Shown here in pieces: positions 28,409 through 37,776 of a stretch of DNA of 64,000 nucleotides. Below the pieces are notes generated by a model. The model was not told the origin of the DNA, ran no database searches, and was given only the letters and a program-made list of their open reading frames with translations. The stretch is taken from positions 25,881 to 89,880 of the forward strand of contig NZ_QVMU01000007.1 of NCBI RefSeq assembly GCF_003605645.1, given 5' to 3'. The first letter of the stretch is position 1. Each line of letters begins with the position of its first letter. This DNA is from Vibrio sinensis (lineage in GTDB: Bacteria; Pseudomonadota; Gammaproteobacteria; Enterobacterales; Vibrionaceae). A program made the translations under genes and the position numbers.

Positions 28409-28459
28409 TTGATTTCACACTGAGGCTAGCTACACATCCTAGCCTCTGCTGTGAATCAA
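28409..28459 (+). other. Long hairpin between copA and copG
   Basis: The inner perfect stem GAGGCTAG/CTAGCCTC is continued by an outer stem TTGATTTCACA/TGTGAATCAA with one bulge. No T-run follows, so it does not look like a simple terminator. It could protect or separate the copA and copG parts of one transcript. Confidence 0.5.
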
Positions 28460-28517
28460 TACCCAACAATTCGCTGCAAAAATCAGCTTAAAAGGTCAAC
28501 AGACCCTAGGAATAACT

Positions 28518-28961
28518 ATGAAATTAAAAACGCTATCACTCATGCTTATTATGGGCGCATCAGCAAGTGCTCATGCAACAGATGTACTTAACTACAAATC
28601 ACCATATTGTGGTTGTTGCACGGAATGGACCAAACACATGATTGATGCAGGCTTTAATGTCAAAGAAGAACTGCATGAAAATATGAACCCAATTAAACAA
28701 AAGCTTGGCGTCACTCCTCAACTAGCCTCTTGCCATACTGCTGTTATCAATGGGTATGTATTTGAAGGACATATACCGGCTGATGACATCAAAGCCTTTC
28801 TCGATAACCCACCAAAAAATGCAAAAGGGTTAACCGTTCCAGGTATGCCGATGGGATCGCCTGGCATGGAATACGGTGATCAAAAAGATAGTTATGCCGT
28901 TTATGCTTTCAATGAGCGCGGACAAACATTTACATACCGTCGCTATGAGGGGAACCAGTAA
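28518..28961 (+). CDS. copG: DUF411 periplasmic copper protein, CopG type
   Basis: Secreted protein of 147 aa with signal peptide MKLKTLSLMLIMGASASAHA (1-20). The mature part starts with a thioredoxin-like segment holding C31-G-C33-C34 (SPYCGCCTEW) and C72 (ASCHTA), followed by FEGHIPADDIKAFL and a Met-rich stretch (GMPMGSPGMEYG). These are the marks of the DUF411/CopG family, tied to periplasmic copper handling. Position 133 nt after copA supports a joint copper-resistance role. Confidence 0.88.
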   Translation: MKLKTLSLMLIMGASASAHATDVLNYKSPYCGCCTEWTKHMIDAGFNVKEELHENMNPIKQKLGVTPQLASCHTAVINGYVFEGHIPADDIKAFLDNPPKNAKGLTVPGMPMGSPGMEYGDQKDSYAVYAFNERGQTFTYRRYEGNQ

Positions 28962-28992
28962 CGTCATTGTTATTTGACGTCATTGTTATTTG
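28961..28992. repeat. Perfect tandem duplication, 2 x 16 bp
   Basis: ACGTCATTGTTATTTG occurs twice head to tail, the first copy overlapping the last base of the copG stop codon. It looks like a recent slippage or duplication event. Confidence 0.9.
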
Positions 28993-29045
28993 GTTTGATG
29001 TAATTAGATCGTGAATCATAACCATTTATTCTGACTGAGTTACAT

Positions 29046-29078
29046 AAAAGAAAGCCCAGCATTGCTGGGCTTTCTTGA
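29046..29078. terminator. Bidirectional terminator between copG and hemH
   Basis: The perfect stem GAAAGCCCAGC/GCTGGGCTTTC with loop ATT lies between the converging genes. Confidence 0.85.
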
Positions 29079-29099
29079 TTAATGCTGTGCAAAATGATG

Positions 29100-30065
29100 T
29101 TACAAAAACTCACGTCGAACCAATGATTGCATCATTTCTATGTGTGCTGGGTCATCATTAAGACAAGGGATATAAGTAAACTTCTGCCCGCCTTTTTCTT
29201 CAAATAACTCCTGGCATTGCTCGGAAATTTCTTCTAGTGTCTCTAGGCAATCAACAGAAAATGCAGGCGCCATAATATCAATATTTTTGACACCCTTATT
29301 AGGCAAGGCTTCCAACGTTTTGTCAGTATAAGGCTTCAGCCATTCTTCTCGCCCAAATCTAGACTGATACGCCATACCAATTTGTGAATCATCCAGCCCT
29401 AATTCTTGCTGTAAAAGCCGAGTCGTTTGTTCACAATGCTGAGGGTAAATATCACCATTATCAGCAAGACGCTTAGGAATACCGTGATAAGAACAGAGTA
29501 GATAGTCACCACGACCATTCTTTTCCCATGAGCGACGAACGGAACCAGCTAGCGCTTTAATATAGAGAGGATGATCATGATAATCACGAATAAGGCGGAT
29601 ACCCGGAATAGAGTTGAGTGCTTTGAAGGCTTTACTTAAACCATCAAACACTGCCGCTGTCGTTGTACCTGAATATTGAGGATAAAGTGGCAGAACAATA
29701 ATATCTTCTACGCCCTGAGCCATTAATTTTTCGACACCCGATAACAAGCTAGGGTTACCATAAGTCATACTCAATTCGACTGGCACATTTAGGGCATCTT
29801 GCAGTTTACTGGCTTGGCGCTGTGAGTAGACCATCAGTGGTGATCCCTCATCCATCCAGACAGTTTGATACAGTTTGGCGACTTTAGGTGCTCGAATTGG
29901 CAAAATAACGCCATGCAGAAGAGGACACCATAACCAACGGCTCATATCTACTACACGATGATCATGCAAGAATTGGCTTAAAAAGCGTTTAATAGCGGGG
30001 GACGTTGGCTCATCAGGCGTGCCGAGGTTAACCAGCAATACACCTTGTTTTTTATCGTTGTGCAT
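29100..30065 (-). CDS. hemH: Ferrochelatase
   Basis: Inserts Fe2+ into protoporphyrin IX, the last step of haem synthesis; 321 aa. The start [26 protein letters not shown], the centre [14 protein letters not shown] (conserved His region) and [18 protein letters not shown] (conserved Glu region) are all present. AGGAAG precedes the ATG. It lies downstream of adk on the same strand, separated by a terminator and a short tandem repeat. Confidence 0.96.
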   Translation of the reverse strand: MHNDKKQGVLLVNLGTPDEPTSPAIKRFLSQFLHDHRVVDMSRWLWCPLLHGVILPIRAPKVAKLYQTVWMDEGSPLMVYSQRQASKLQDALNVPVELSMTYGNPSLLSGVEKLMAQGVEDIIVLPLYPQYSGTTTAAVFDGLSKAFKALNSIPGIRLIRDYHDHPLYIKALAGSVRRSWEKNGRGDYLLCSYHGIPKRLADNGDIYPQHCEQTTRLLQQELGLDDSQIGMAYQSRFGREEWLKPYTDKTLEALPNKGVKNIDIMAPAFSVDCLETLEEISEQCQELFEEKGGQKFTYIPCLNDDPAHIEMMQSLVRREFL

Positions 30066-30145
30066 AACTTCCTATCAATGATTATCGAATGGATTGACTA
30101 CGGCTCGTTCTCTTATTTAGATCACATAAACTCAAGTACACAATG

Positions 30146-30175
30146 ACTTTATGTGCTGAAACTTTATGTGCTGAC
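30146..30175. repeat. Short tandem repeat, 2 x 15 bp (last base differs)
   Basis: ACTTTATGTGCTGA occurs at 30146-30159 and 30161-30174 with period 15, in the hemH-adk gap. Confidence 0.8.
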
Positions 30176-30195
30176 TTTACTAATAAGCCATCAAT

Positions 30196-30224
30196 AATAA
30201 AAAAGCGACCCAAAGGTCGCTTTC
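30196..30224 (-). terminator. Terminator of adk
   Basis: The stem AAAGCGACC/GGTCGCTTT with loop CAAA is followed on the minus strand by a T-run. Confidence 0.85.
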
Positions 30225-30258
30225 ACTATATCAAATATCAAATCATGCAGTTAGCGAA

Positions 30259-30915
<657 letters not shown>

Positions 30916-30930
30916 CTAAATTTAGAAATT

Positions 30931-31006
30931 TATACCGAAGCTCACAATCCATTGGTCTAAACCTCTCAGTTTAATCCATGTATTTGAGACGGTAAGTTTC
31001 GGTATA
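30931..31006. repeat. 76-bp imperfect palindrome in the adk leader
   Basis: The ends TATACCGAA and TTCGGTATA are perfect inverted repeats. Inside, TAAAC/GTTTA (with a 6-nt loop) form the tip, and the intervening arms partly match. It is not the ERIC sequence. It could be a small dispersed repeat or a folded 5' leader of adk. Confidence 0.6.
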
Positions 31007-31211
31007 AGCCAAAAATTAATGGTTTGTACTGCTATTGAAACGTCATAAGAAGTGTAATGAACACACCTTATAAGCTGTTTTAAGTTCCCGATTCTAGCAT
31101 AATTTAAATGCACGACGACCGAATTAAGACTAAAGAATGTAACTCCTCTTGTGCTGAGCTACTAACAATCATCTTATTGCTGCAAAAACGTGCAAATACT
31201 CACCTGTTCAG

Positions 31212-31241
31212 GTAAAAAGCCCGCTAAATCGCGGGCCTTTT
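31212..31241 (-). terminator. Terminator of htpG
   Basis: On the minus strand the stem GCCCGC/GCGGGC with a 6-nt loop is followed by TTTTT. The remainder of the 30904-31256 gap holds the palindrome described above and presumably the adk promoter. Confidence 0.85.
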
Positions 31242-31256
31242 CGATATTATCGCTTG

Positions 31257-33161
31257 TTACACCTTAGTCAAAAGGCTATTTACTGCCCCTAGGAATTGAG
31301 TAGGGTCTTCCATTGAACCACGCTCTGCAAGCATCGCTTGACCTAAAAGCACTTCAATCCAACGGCCAAAGGCTTGTTCGTCAGCCTCATCAGCCATACG
31401 TTTAACTAACTCGTGGTTAGGGTTAATTTCAAAAATGTACTTCACTTCAGGAACGGCCTGACCTGCTGCTTCCAACAGTTTTGCCATTTGAGTGCCCATT
31501 TCAAAATCATCTGTCACGACAACCGCTGGCGTTGTTGCCAATTTAAAAGTAGCGCGAACTTCTTTAACTCGATCACCTAGGTATGCTTGAGTACGCTCAA
31601 CAACCGATTTAAATTCTTCTTCGGTTTCTTTTTGCTTCTCTTTTTCCGCTTCATCTTCAAACTGACTCAGATCTAAGCCAGCTTTAGTGATTGACTGGAA
31701 CTGCTTACCATCGAATTCTGTCAGGTAATTCATTAACCATTCGTCAATGCGATCAAACATCAATACAACTTCAATGCCTTTCGCTTTGAACTGCTCTAAG
31801 TGAGGGCTATTTTTCGCCGCAGCATAGCTATCAGCAGTCAGATAATAGATCTTATCCTGCCCCTCTTTCATGCGTTCTACGTAAGAGCTTAAACCAATCG
31901 TCTGTTCAGCTGAATCAACTTCTGTCGATGCAAAACGAAGCAGTGAAGCGACTTTCTCTTTATTTGCCATATCTTCCGCAGGGCCTTCTTTCAAGACCAT
32001 GCCGAATTCTTTCCAGAATGACAGATATTTTTCATTGTCATTTTTTGCCATGCGTTCAAGCATAGAAAGAACACGTTTAGTACAAGCACCACGTAGAGAC
32101 TGAGTCACTTTATTGTCTTGTAGGATCTCGCGCGATACGTTCAGTGGTAGATCATTTGAATCAATCAAACCTTTTACGAAACGTAAGTACGAGGGCATAA
32201 ACTGCTCTGCGTCATCCATAATGAATACGCGTTGAACATACAGTTTCAAACCTGATTTATGTTCACGGTTCATCATATCCCAAGGCGCTTTAGCTGGGAT
32301 ATAAAGCAAGCTAGTGTAATCGTTTTTACCTTCTACTCGATTGTGGCTCCAAAGTAGAGGATCAGCAAAGTCATGTGAAACATGCTTATAGAATTCTTGA
32401 TATTCCGCATCAGTAATGTCTGATTTATTGCGCGTCCATAGTGCTTGAGCTTTGTTAATTTGCTCCCACTTCTTCTCGCCTGTTTCTTTGCCTTCTTCAT
32501 CACGAACAGCAGTTTGGATTGAAACAGGGATGCCAATGTGATCAGAGTATTTACCAATCACTTCACGCAGACGCCACTCATTTAAAAACTCTTTACCATC
32601 TTCACGCATGTGCAGAATAATGTCAGTACCACGAGTTTCTTTATGAATATCTTCAATCGTGTAATCACCCTCGCCTGCTGAATGCCACTGTACCGCTTGG
32701 TCTGCACTTAGACCTGCTGCTCTTGTACGAACAGTAACAGCATCAGCTACAATAAACGCGGAGTAGAAACCAACACCAAATTGGCCAATCAGTTGAGAGT
32801 TTTTACCTTGCTCTTCAGAAAGGTTTGAGAAAAACTCTGCGGTGCCTGATTTTGCGATAGTACCAAGATGTTCAATCACATCTTCACGGCTCATACCGAT
32901 GCCGTTATCGCAAATAGTTAAAGTGTTCGCAGCCTCATCAAACGCCAATTTTACGCCTAACTCTGCATCACCTTGATACAAGTCAGCATTAGACAACGCT
33001 TGAAAACGTAACTTATCAGCAGCATCAGATGCATTGGAAATCAATTCACGTAAAAAAATCTCTTTATTTGAATAAAGAGAATGAATCATTAGGTGAAGTA
33101 GTTGTTTTACTTCAGATTGAAAACCACGTGTTTCTTTGTTCTGTGTCACAGTTTCGCTCAT
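31257..33161 (-). CDS. htpG: Hsp90-family chaperone HtpG
   Basis: Cytoplasmic ATP-dependent chaperone of 634 aa. The GHKL ATP-binding site is visible: [37 protein letters not shown] and [11 protein letters not shown], all in the first 140 residues. The middle and C-terminal dimerisation parts are of normal length. A sigma-32-type promoter lies about 75 nt upstream, in the region shared with divergent toxR. Confidence 0.97.
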   Translation of the reverse strand: MSETVTQNKETRGFQSEVKQLLHLMIHSLYSNKEIFLRELISNASDAADKLRFQALSNADLYQGDAELGVKLAFDEAANTLTICDNGIGMSREDVIEHLGTIAKSGTAEFFSNLSEEQGKNSQLIGQFGVGFYSAFIVADAVTVRTRAAGLSADQAVQWHSAGEGDYTIEDIHKETRGTDIILHMREDGKEFLNEWRLREVIGKYSDHIGIPVSIQTAVRDEEGKETGEKKWEQINKAQALWTRNKSDITDAEYQEFYKHVSHDFADPLLWSHNRVEGKNDYTSLLYIPAKAPWDMMNREHKSGLKLYVQRVFIMDDAEQFMPSYLRFVKGLIDSNDLPLNVSREILQDNKVTQSLRGACTKRVLSMLERMAKNDNEKYLSFWKEFGMVLKEGPAEDMANKEKVASLLRFASTEVDSAEQTIGLSSYVERMKEGQDKIYYLTADSYAAAKNSPHLEQFKAKGIEVVLMFDRIDEWLMNYLTEFDGKQFQSITKAGLDLSQFEDEAEKEKQKETEEEFKSVVERTQAYLGDRVKEVRATFKLATTPAVVVTDDFEMGTQMAKLLEAAGQAVPEVKYIFEINPNHELVKRMADEADEQAFGRWIEVLLGQAMLAERGSMEDPTQFLGAVNSLLTKV

Positions 33162-33239
33162 GTTCGCTCCATAACATCTATACTTATCAAGCCTCTACTC
33201 GATTCGATTAAGGCCAATACAATGATGATTTGTTTTAAA

Positions 33240-33267
33240 ACATGAGGGTATAAAATGTAAATTCAAG
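33240..33267 (-). promoter_or_regulatory. Sigma-32 (heat-shock) promoter of htpG
   Basis: On the minus strand CTTGAA (33267-33262), 14 nt, CCTCATGT (33247-33240), one base from the CTTGAA-N13..15-CCCCATNT consensus. It lies in the 250-bp region between htpG and divergent toxR. Confidence 0.65.
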
Positions 33268-33411
33268 GTCAAAAATGATAAAAACAGTGTTTTTTTTCCT
33301 CTAACTTGACTATCCTTGCATCTCAAAAAAACAATAACATAAATACTCAATCATCAGGTTGATGAATCTTTTTTTATAAGCGCGCGAATAAAATCTGGAT
33401 TTTTTATAATA

Positions 33412-34317
33412 ATGGCCAATTCCATGAGTAACATCGGCACCAAGTATATCCTTGCAAGCAGATTCACTTTTGATCCCAATACTAATTCGTTGATCGATGT
33501 GGAATATGCTAGCGAAATCATCCGCTTAGGCAGTAACGAAAGCCGAATTTTACTGCTACTCGCTGAGAAACCCAATGAAGTCATTTCTCGCAATGAACTG
33601 CACGATTTTGTCTGGCGAGAGCAAGGGTTTGAAGTCGACGATTCAAGCCTAACGCAAGCGATTTCTACCTTAAGAAAGCTGCTAAAAGACTCAACGAAAT
33701 CACCTCAATTTGTAAAAACCGTTCCTAAGCGCGGCTACCAACTGATTTGTACCGTCGAGAGAACAACACCTTTGCTAAGTGGCGAAGAAGAAACCTCTGT
33801 TCTATCGATTGACTCAGATCTTGAACTTGAAAGCCCTCAAGAGCGCTTACCTGAAATTGAATCAGCACCTGAACTTATCACTGTCGAAGAAGCGTTACCT
33901 GAGCCAGAATTAAAAAACAAAGCTGCAAACTCATCCTCTACACAAAAAGAATCAAAGCCAATGTCTTGGTCGATTCGTATCATGCTTGCTCTGGCTGTTT
34001 TACTTCCTCTCTTTGTTATTTTACTGACTACCCCTGCTGAATCAGAGTTTCGTCAGATTGGTACCTATGACAATGTCAGTGTAAAAACAACCGTTAACCA
34101 TCCTGATCTTTCTCGCTGGAATGCCTCGATAGAGCAATGCATCATTCGATATAATAAAACACATACTGGTGAACTTACTCCGATAGAAGTCATTGCGACT
34201 GGTGGTGAGAACAATCAGCTTGTTTTAAATTATATTCATAGCCTCAAACATTCCGGCGAAAACGTCACATTACGCATCTTTGCTGAACAAGAAGATTTCA
34301 GTAAAGTGTGCCAATAG
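33412..34317 (+). CDS. toxR: Transmembrane transcriptional regulator ToxR
   Basis: Membrane-bound winged-helix activator of 301 aa. The cytoplasmic OmpR/PhoB-type DNA-binding domain (about 5-115) includes RLGSNESRILLLLAEKPNEVISRNELHDFVWREQGFEVDDSSLTQAI and KTVPKRGYQLI. An acidic, variable linker follows, then one membrane span (about 187-207, IRIMLALAVLLPLFVILL). The periplasmic domain has two Cys (IEQCIIRYN, FSKVCQ) that can pair, as in V. cholerae. Controls porins and other genes with ToxS. No clear ribosome binding site; an ATG at 33424 (MSNIGTKY) is an equally likely start. Confidence 0.96.
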   Translation: MANSMSNIGTKYILASRFTFDPNTNSLIDVEYASEIIRLGSNESRILLLLAEKPNEVISRNELHDFVWREQGFEVDDSSLTQAISTLRKLLKDSTKSPQFVKTVPKRGYQLICTVERTTPLLSGEEETSVLSIDSDLELESPQERLPEIESAPELITVEEALPEPELKNKAANSSSTQKESKPMSWSIRIMLALAVLLPLFVILLTTPAESEFRQIGTYDNVSVKTTVNHPDLSRWNASIEQCIIRYNKTHTGELTPIEVIATGGENNQLVLNYIHSLKHSGENVTLRIFAEQEDFSKVCQ

Positions 34318-34329
34318 ATGGGAAATAAG

Positions 34330-34848
34330 ATGAATCAAAAAATTGCAGCTGGAATCCTTATTCTCTCCGCTATCTTTAGTACATGGTTGTATTGGGGAAG
34401 TGATTTAAAAATTGAGCAAATCCTCACATCACAAGAGTGGCAATCTCGCATGGTCACCCTTATTAGTGAACACATTCGTGAAGATGCCGTCGGCCCTTTA
34501 CGTCAGGTGAAAGTCTCTTCAAATGTGAAATACTTACCGAACGGCACATATATTCGTGTCGCTATCGTAAAACTCTATTCAGCAAATCACCCAAACAATG
34601 AAAGCGTAATAAATATATCTGAATCAGGAAGTTGGGAAATCAGCGATAACTACTTATTAGTTTCACCAACAGAGTTTAAAGATATTTCATCATCACAAAA
34701 CAAAGACTTCACAGGCAGTCAGCTTAAGCTTATTACCCAGTTGTTTAAAATGGATGCACAACAAAGTCGACGTATTGATATTGTGAATGAAAAAACCTTG
34801 CTACTGACTAGCTTAAGTCACGGCTCTACGGTACTTTTCTCTAACTAA
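34330..34848 (+). CDS. toxS: ToxR-stabilising membrane protein ToxS
   Basis: Periplasmic effector of ToxR anchored by one N-terminal span; 172 aa. MNQKIAAGILILSAIFSTWLYWGSD begins the protein, and SSNVKYLPNGTYIRV, FKDISSSQNKDFTGSQLKLITQLFKMDAQQSRR and the end HGSTVLFSN match ToxS. The ATG at 34330 is preferred to the one touching the toxR stop (34318), because GGGA lies 6 nt upstream and the length then fits. It forms an operon with toxR. Confidence 0.95.
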   Translation: MNQKIAAGILILSAIFSTWLYWGSDLKIEQILTSQEWQSRMVTLISEHIREDAVGPLRQVKVSSNVKYLPNGTYIRVAIVKLYSANHPNNESVINISESGSWEISDNYLLVSPTEFKDISSSQNKDFTGSQLKLITQLFKMDAQQSRRIDIVNEKTLLLTSLSHGSTVLFSN

Positions 34849-34867
34849 ACTTTTTGTTACGCAAACG

Positions 34868-34894
34868 AAGGAGGCATGATGCCTCCTTTTTTAT
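34868..34894 (+). terminator. Terminator of toxRS
   Basis: The stem AAGGAGGCA/TGCCTCCTT with a very short loop is followed by TTTT. Confidence 0.85.
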
Positions 34895-34926
34895 CACCTG
34901 ATTTACTATGAAAGCGACTGTATTAT

Positions 34927-35682
34927 ATGGATTGGATACACTCTCTTGGCCTCTTTGTCGGCTCTCTTATTGCTAATACTCTAGCCTCACTTTCCGGAGG
35001 CGGTGCGGGTTTACTGCAATTCCCACTGTTGATATTTTTGGGCCTGCCCTTTTCTACTGCTCTTGCTACTCATAAAGTCGCTAGTGTCGCTCTCGGGCTC
35101 GGTGCTGCTTTTACTCATATCAAACAGAAAAGCATTCCTCCTACCATAGCCCTATACCTCATTTTAGTGGGTAGCCTAGGCGTTATTATTGGCGCTAATC
35201 TTGTACTCATGATCCCTGAAAATATCGCTGAAAAAGCGCTGGGTGGCATGATACTAGCGATTGGAATCTATTCTCGAGTTAAAAAACAACTAGGCCAAGA
35301 AGAGATACAAGCAAATCGAACCGTAACGGGTTGGACTATTGGCGGAATCATTTTCGTGCTTATCGGTATTATCAATGGATCACTCACCGCCGGCTCCGGC
35401 TTGTTGGTGACACTATTTCTCGTTCGCTGGTTTGGTTTTAGTTACAAGCAAGCCGTTGCGCTTACTATGATATGCGTGGGGTTATTTTGGAACGGGATTG
35501 GTGGTATAGCAATGATACAGGCAGGAGCGCCTATTCATTGGCCCTGGCTTGGTACTTTACTGCTCGCATCATTACTCGGTGGAGCACTAGGTGCATTCCT
35601 TACGACTCGATTAAGTAATCAATTCATTAAACTCTGTTTTGAGTTACTCACCGCTGCGGTGGGCATCAAACTCTTAGTATAG
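34927..35682 (+). CDS. TauE/SafE-family membrane permease
   Basis: Inner-membrane protein of 251 aa with about eight hydrophobic segments, belonging to the sulfite exporter TauE/SafE (DUF81) family. The two half-repeats are recognisable: ASLSGGGAGLLQFPLLIFLGLPFSTALATHKVASV near the N-terminus and INGSLTAGSGLLVTLFLVRWFGFSYKQAVALTMI in the second half. Members export organic or inorganic sulfur anions; the substrate here cannot be named. Monocistronic. Confidence 0.88.
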   Translation: MDWIHSLGLFVGSLIANTLASLSGGGAGLLQFPLLIFLGLPFSTALATHKVASVALGLGAAFTHIKQKSIPPTIALYLILVGSLGVIIGANLVLMIPENIAEKALGGMILAIGIYSRVKKQLGQEEIQANRTVTGWTIGGIIFVLIGIINGSLTAGSGLLVTLFLVRWFGFSYKQAVALTMICVGLFWNGIGGIAMIQAGAPIHWPWLGTLLLASLLGGALGAFLTTRLSNQFIKLCFELLTAAVGIKLLV

Positions 35683-35768
35683 AGGTTAATATGAACAAGG
35701 CTATCATCGGTATCTATTCCTACCGTCAGTGTAACTAGATGCTTGGTTCGTCAGGTCTTCATATCCAA

Positions 35769-35810
35769 TCAAAGAAGTACGCCCTGACGAATCAGGGCGT
35801 ACTTCTTTGA
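35769..35810. terminator. Perfect 19-bp inverted repeat between converging genes
   Basis: The arms (35769-35787 and 35792-35810) are fully complementary with loop CGAA; the core is GTACGCCCTGA/TCAGGGCGTAC. It lies downstream of both the permease gene (plus) and yfcE (minus). It lacks a proper T-run on either side, so function as a terminator is likely but not certain. Confidence 0.6.
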
Positions 35811-35921
35811 ATAAGGCAGCTTGGATAGTGCTATTTAAGCAGTGAAGTTCACCTCAATATATCGGGCGCAACACTACTATTTATTATGCGTTTTTTATCA
35901 CGAGTGATTAGTTACGAGTGA

Positions 35922-36470
35922 TTACATGATACTTGTTTGCAGTAATACATCGCCGTCAAAATTAACCACTTGCAGCAAACCGTTACTCAGCAACCCATAG
36001 CTGGCAGCAAAATTATCGCGCGGGAAAGTGATTGAACCCGGATTAAAAATAAACTGCTCACCATCCTTTTCAGCGACTGGAATATGTGAATGTCCATGGA
36101 CAATCGTGTCGCCGATGCGCAACGCTGGACGTTTTGAAGCATTATATAAATGCCCATGAGTCAAAAACAAACGCTGTCCAGATTCTAACAACAACCATGC
36201 GTAATCCATCATCATTGGGAACGACAACAACATCTGATCCACTTCGCTATCACAATTACCACGTACTGCGACGATTCGGTCGGCGTAACTATTTAATAAT
36301 TCAGCGACGGCTGGTGGGTTGTACCCTTCCGGAATAGGGTTACGAGGACCGTGATTTAAAATATCCCCGAGCAAAACCAATGTGTCGGCGCCAGATTGAT
36401 TAAACGCACTCAACATTTTTTCAGTTGCTGGCAAGCTACCGTGTATATCTGAAGCAAAAAAGACTTTCAC
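35922..36470 (-). CDS. yfcE: Metallophosphoesterase / phosphodiesterase YfcE
   Basis: Calcineurin-like phosphodiesterase of 182 aa. The two-metal site is complete: ASDIHG (D8, H10), LLGDILNHG, RGNCDSEVD, LTHGH and VHGHSHIP in the expected order. E. coli YfcE hydrolyses artificial phosphodiesters; the natural substrate is unknown. The minus-strand gene stands alone. Confidence 0.94.
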   Translation of the reverse strand: MKVFFASDIHGSLPATEKMLSAFNQSGADTLVLLGDILNHGPRNPIPEGYNPPAVAELLNSYADRIVAVRGNCDSEVDQMLLSFPMMMDYAWLLLESGQRLFLTHGHLYNASKRPALRIGDTIVHGHSHIPVAEKDGEQFIFNPGSITFPRDNFAASYGLLSNGLLQVVNFDGDVLLQTSIM

Positions 36471-36782
36471 TACATCATCTCCTCAAAATACTTGAGGGCA
36501 TTCTACGTAAATGAACTCGACTCGTCATCTGAACCATCCCATTAATCACAATATTATGGTACCTAATATGGCTGTCTCTCATCTCGTCTCATCAGGATTT
36601 TAAAATATCTATAACCTGACACTTAATGAACCAAATGCTTCAAGCTCTTCGTACTATATAACTGCCAATAAGACTTGTGAGATGCTCCCATTAGAACACT
36701 AATAAATCACTCACTATCAATTGTGATTGTGAGCATCTCTATGCGACTTAGGTATATAATTAACTAACAACAGGAGGTGAAC
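36471..36782. other. Intergenic region with a nested inverted repeat
   Basis: No gene seen. GAGATGCTC (36679-36687) and GAGCATCTC (36731-36739) pair around a smaller stem AATCAC/GTGATT (36705-36710, 36723-36728). The structure ends about 43 nt before yfcH and may be part of its leader. Confidence 0.45.
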
Positions 36783-37697
36783 ATGAAACTATTGTTAACG
36801 GGCGGCAGTGGATTTATCGGTCGAGAGCTATTGAAACACTTAACTAATTACAACATTGTTTTATTAACACGCTCACCAGAGCAAGCGCGAAAAAACCTCC
36901 ACTATGCCGACCTTGGCAATATCTCCTATATAAATAGTTTAGATGAATTTGACGATCTGAATGATTTTGATGCTGTCATTAATTTGGCTGGAGAGCCGAT
37001 TGCAGATAAACGCTGGAGTCCTAAGCAAAAAGAGCTCATTTGTAACAGTCGTTGGAAGACGACTGAAAAAATTGTTGACCTCATCCACGCGAGCACCACA
37101 CCTCCCGAAGTTTTTATCAGTGGCTCAGCGGTTGGTTATTATGGTGATCAACAACACCACTCTTTTGATGAATCTTTGCATGTCCACAACGATGGTTTTC
37201 CTTATACAGTCTGCGCAAAATGGGAACAAATAGCCTTAAGAGCACGTTCAGAACAAACCCGTGTCTGCTTACTGAGAACCGGATTGGTTCTTTCTCCGCA
37301 AGGAGGTGCACTAGGCAAAATGCTGTTACCTTATAAATTGGGCTTAGGGGGTTCTATCGGGTTAGGTAAACAATACATGCCATGGATTCATATGCTCGAT
37401 ATGGTTCGCGGCATCGTTTATTTACTCGATACTAAACATGCCAGTGGTGTGTTTAACTTCTGCGCGCCTCATCCTGTGACTAACATGCACTTTAGTAAAA
37501 TGCTCGCCAAAACACTGCACAGACCCCATATATTGTTCACCCCTAAGTGGGCGTTAAAATTGGCGATGGGTGAAAGTTCTGTGTTGCTGTTTGATAGCAT
37601 ACGAGCCAAGCCCAAAAAACTCACCGAGCTTGGATTTACCTTTAGTTACTCTCGTTTAGAACCCGCATTGAAAAACTTATTACAACATCATGAATAA
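36783..37697 (+). CDS. yfcH: TIGR01777-family NAD(P)-binding epimerase-like protein YfcH
   Basis: Extended SDR-fold protein of 304 aa. The Rossmann motif LTGGSGFIGRELLKHL opens the protein; FISGSAVGYYGD holds the Ser/Tyr region, and the family-typical VINLAGEPIADKRWSPKQKELICNSR and LPYKLGLGGSIGLGKQYMPWIH are present. The enzymatic substrate is unknown. AGGAGG lies 5 nt before the ATG at 36783; the GTG six bases earlier overlaps that site and is rejected. Confidence 0.93.
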   Translation: MKLLLTGGSGFIGRELLKHLTNYNIVLLTRSPEQARKNLHYADLGNISYINSLDEFDDLNDFDAVINLAGEPIADKRWSPKQKELICNSRWKTTEKIVDLIHASTTPPEVFISGSAVGYYGDQQHHSFDESLHVHNDGFPYTVCAKWEQIALRARSEQTRVCLLRTGLVLSPQGGALGKMLLPYKLGLGGSIGLGKQYMPWIHMLDMVRGIVYLLDTKHASGVFNFCAPHPVTNMHFSKMLAKTLHRPHILFTPKWALKLAMGESSVLLFDSIRAKPKKLTELGFTFSYSRLEPALKNLLQHHE

Positions 37698-37776
37698 TCC
37701 ATTACTCTGAATCTGTCTCCCCTTAAACCGCCTAGATAGCGTTACTTAAGGGCAACTTATTTCACGGAAGGACGTC

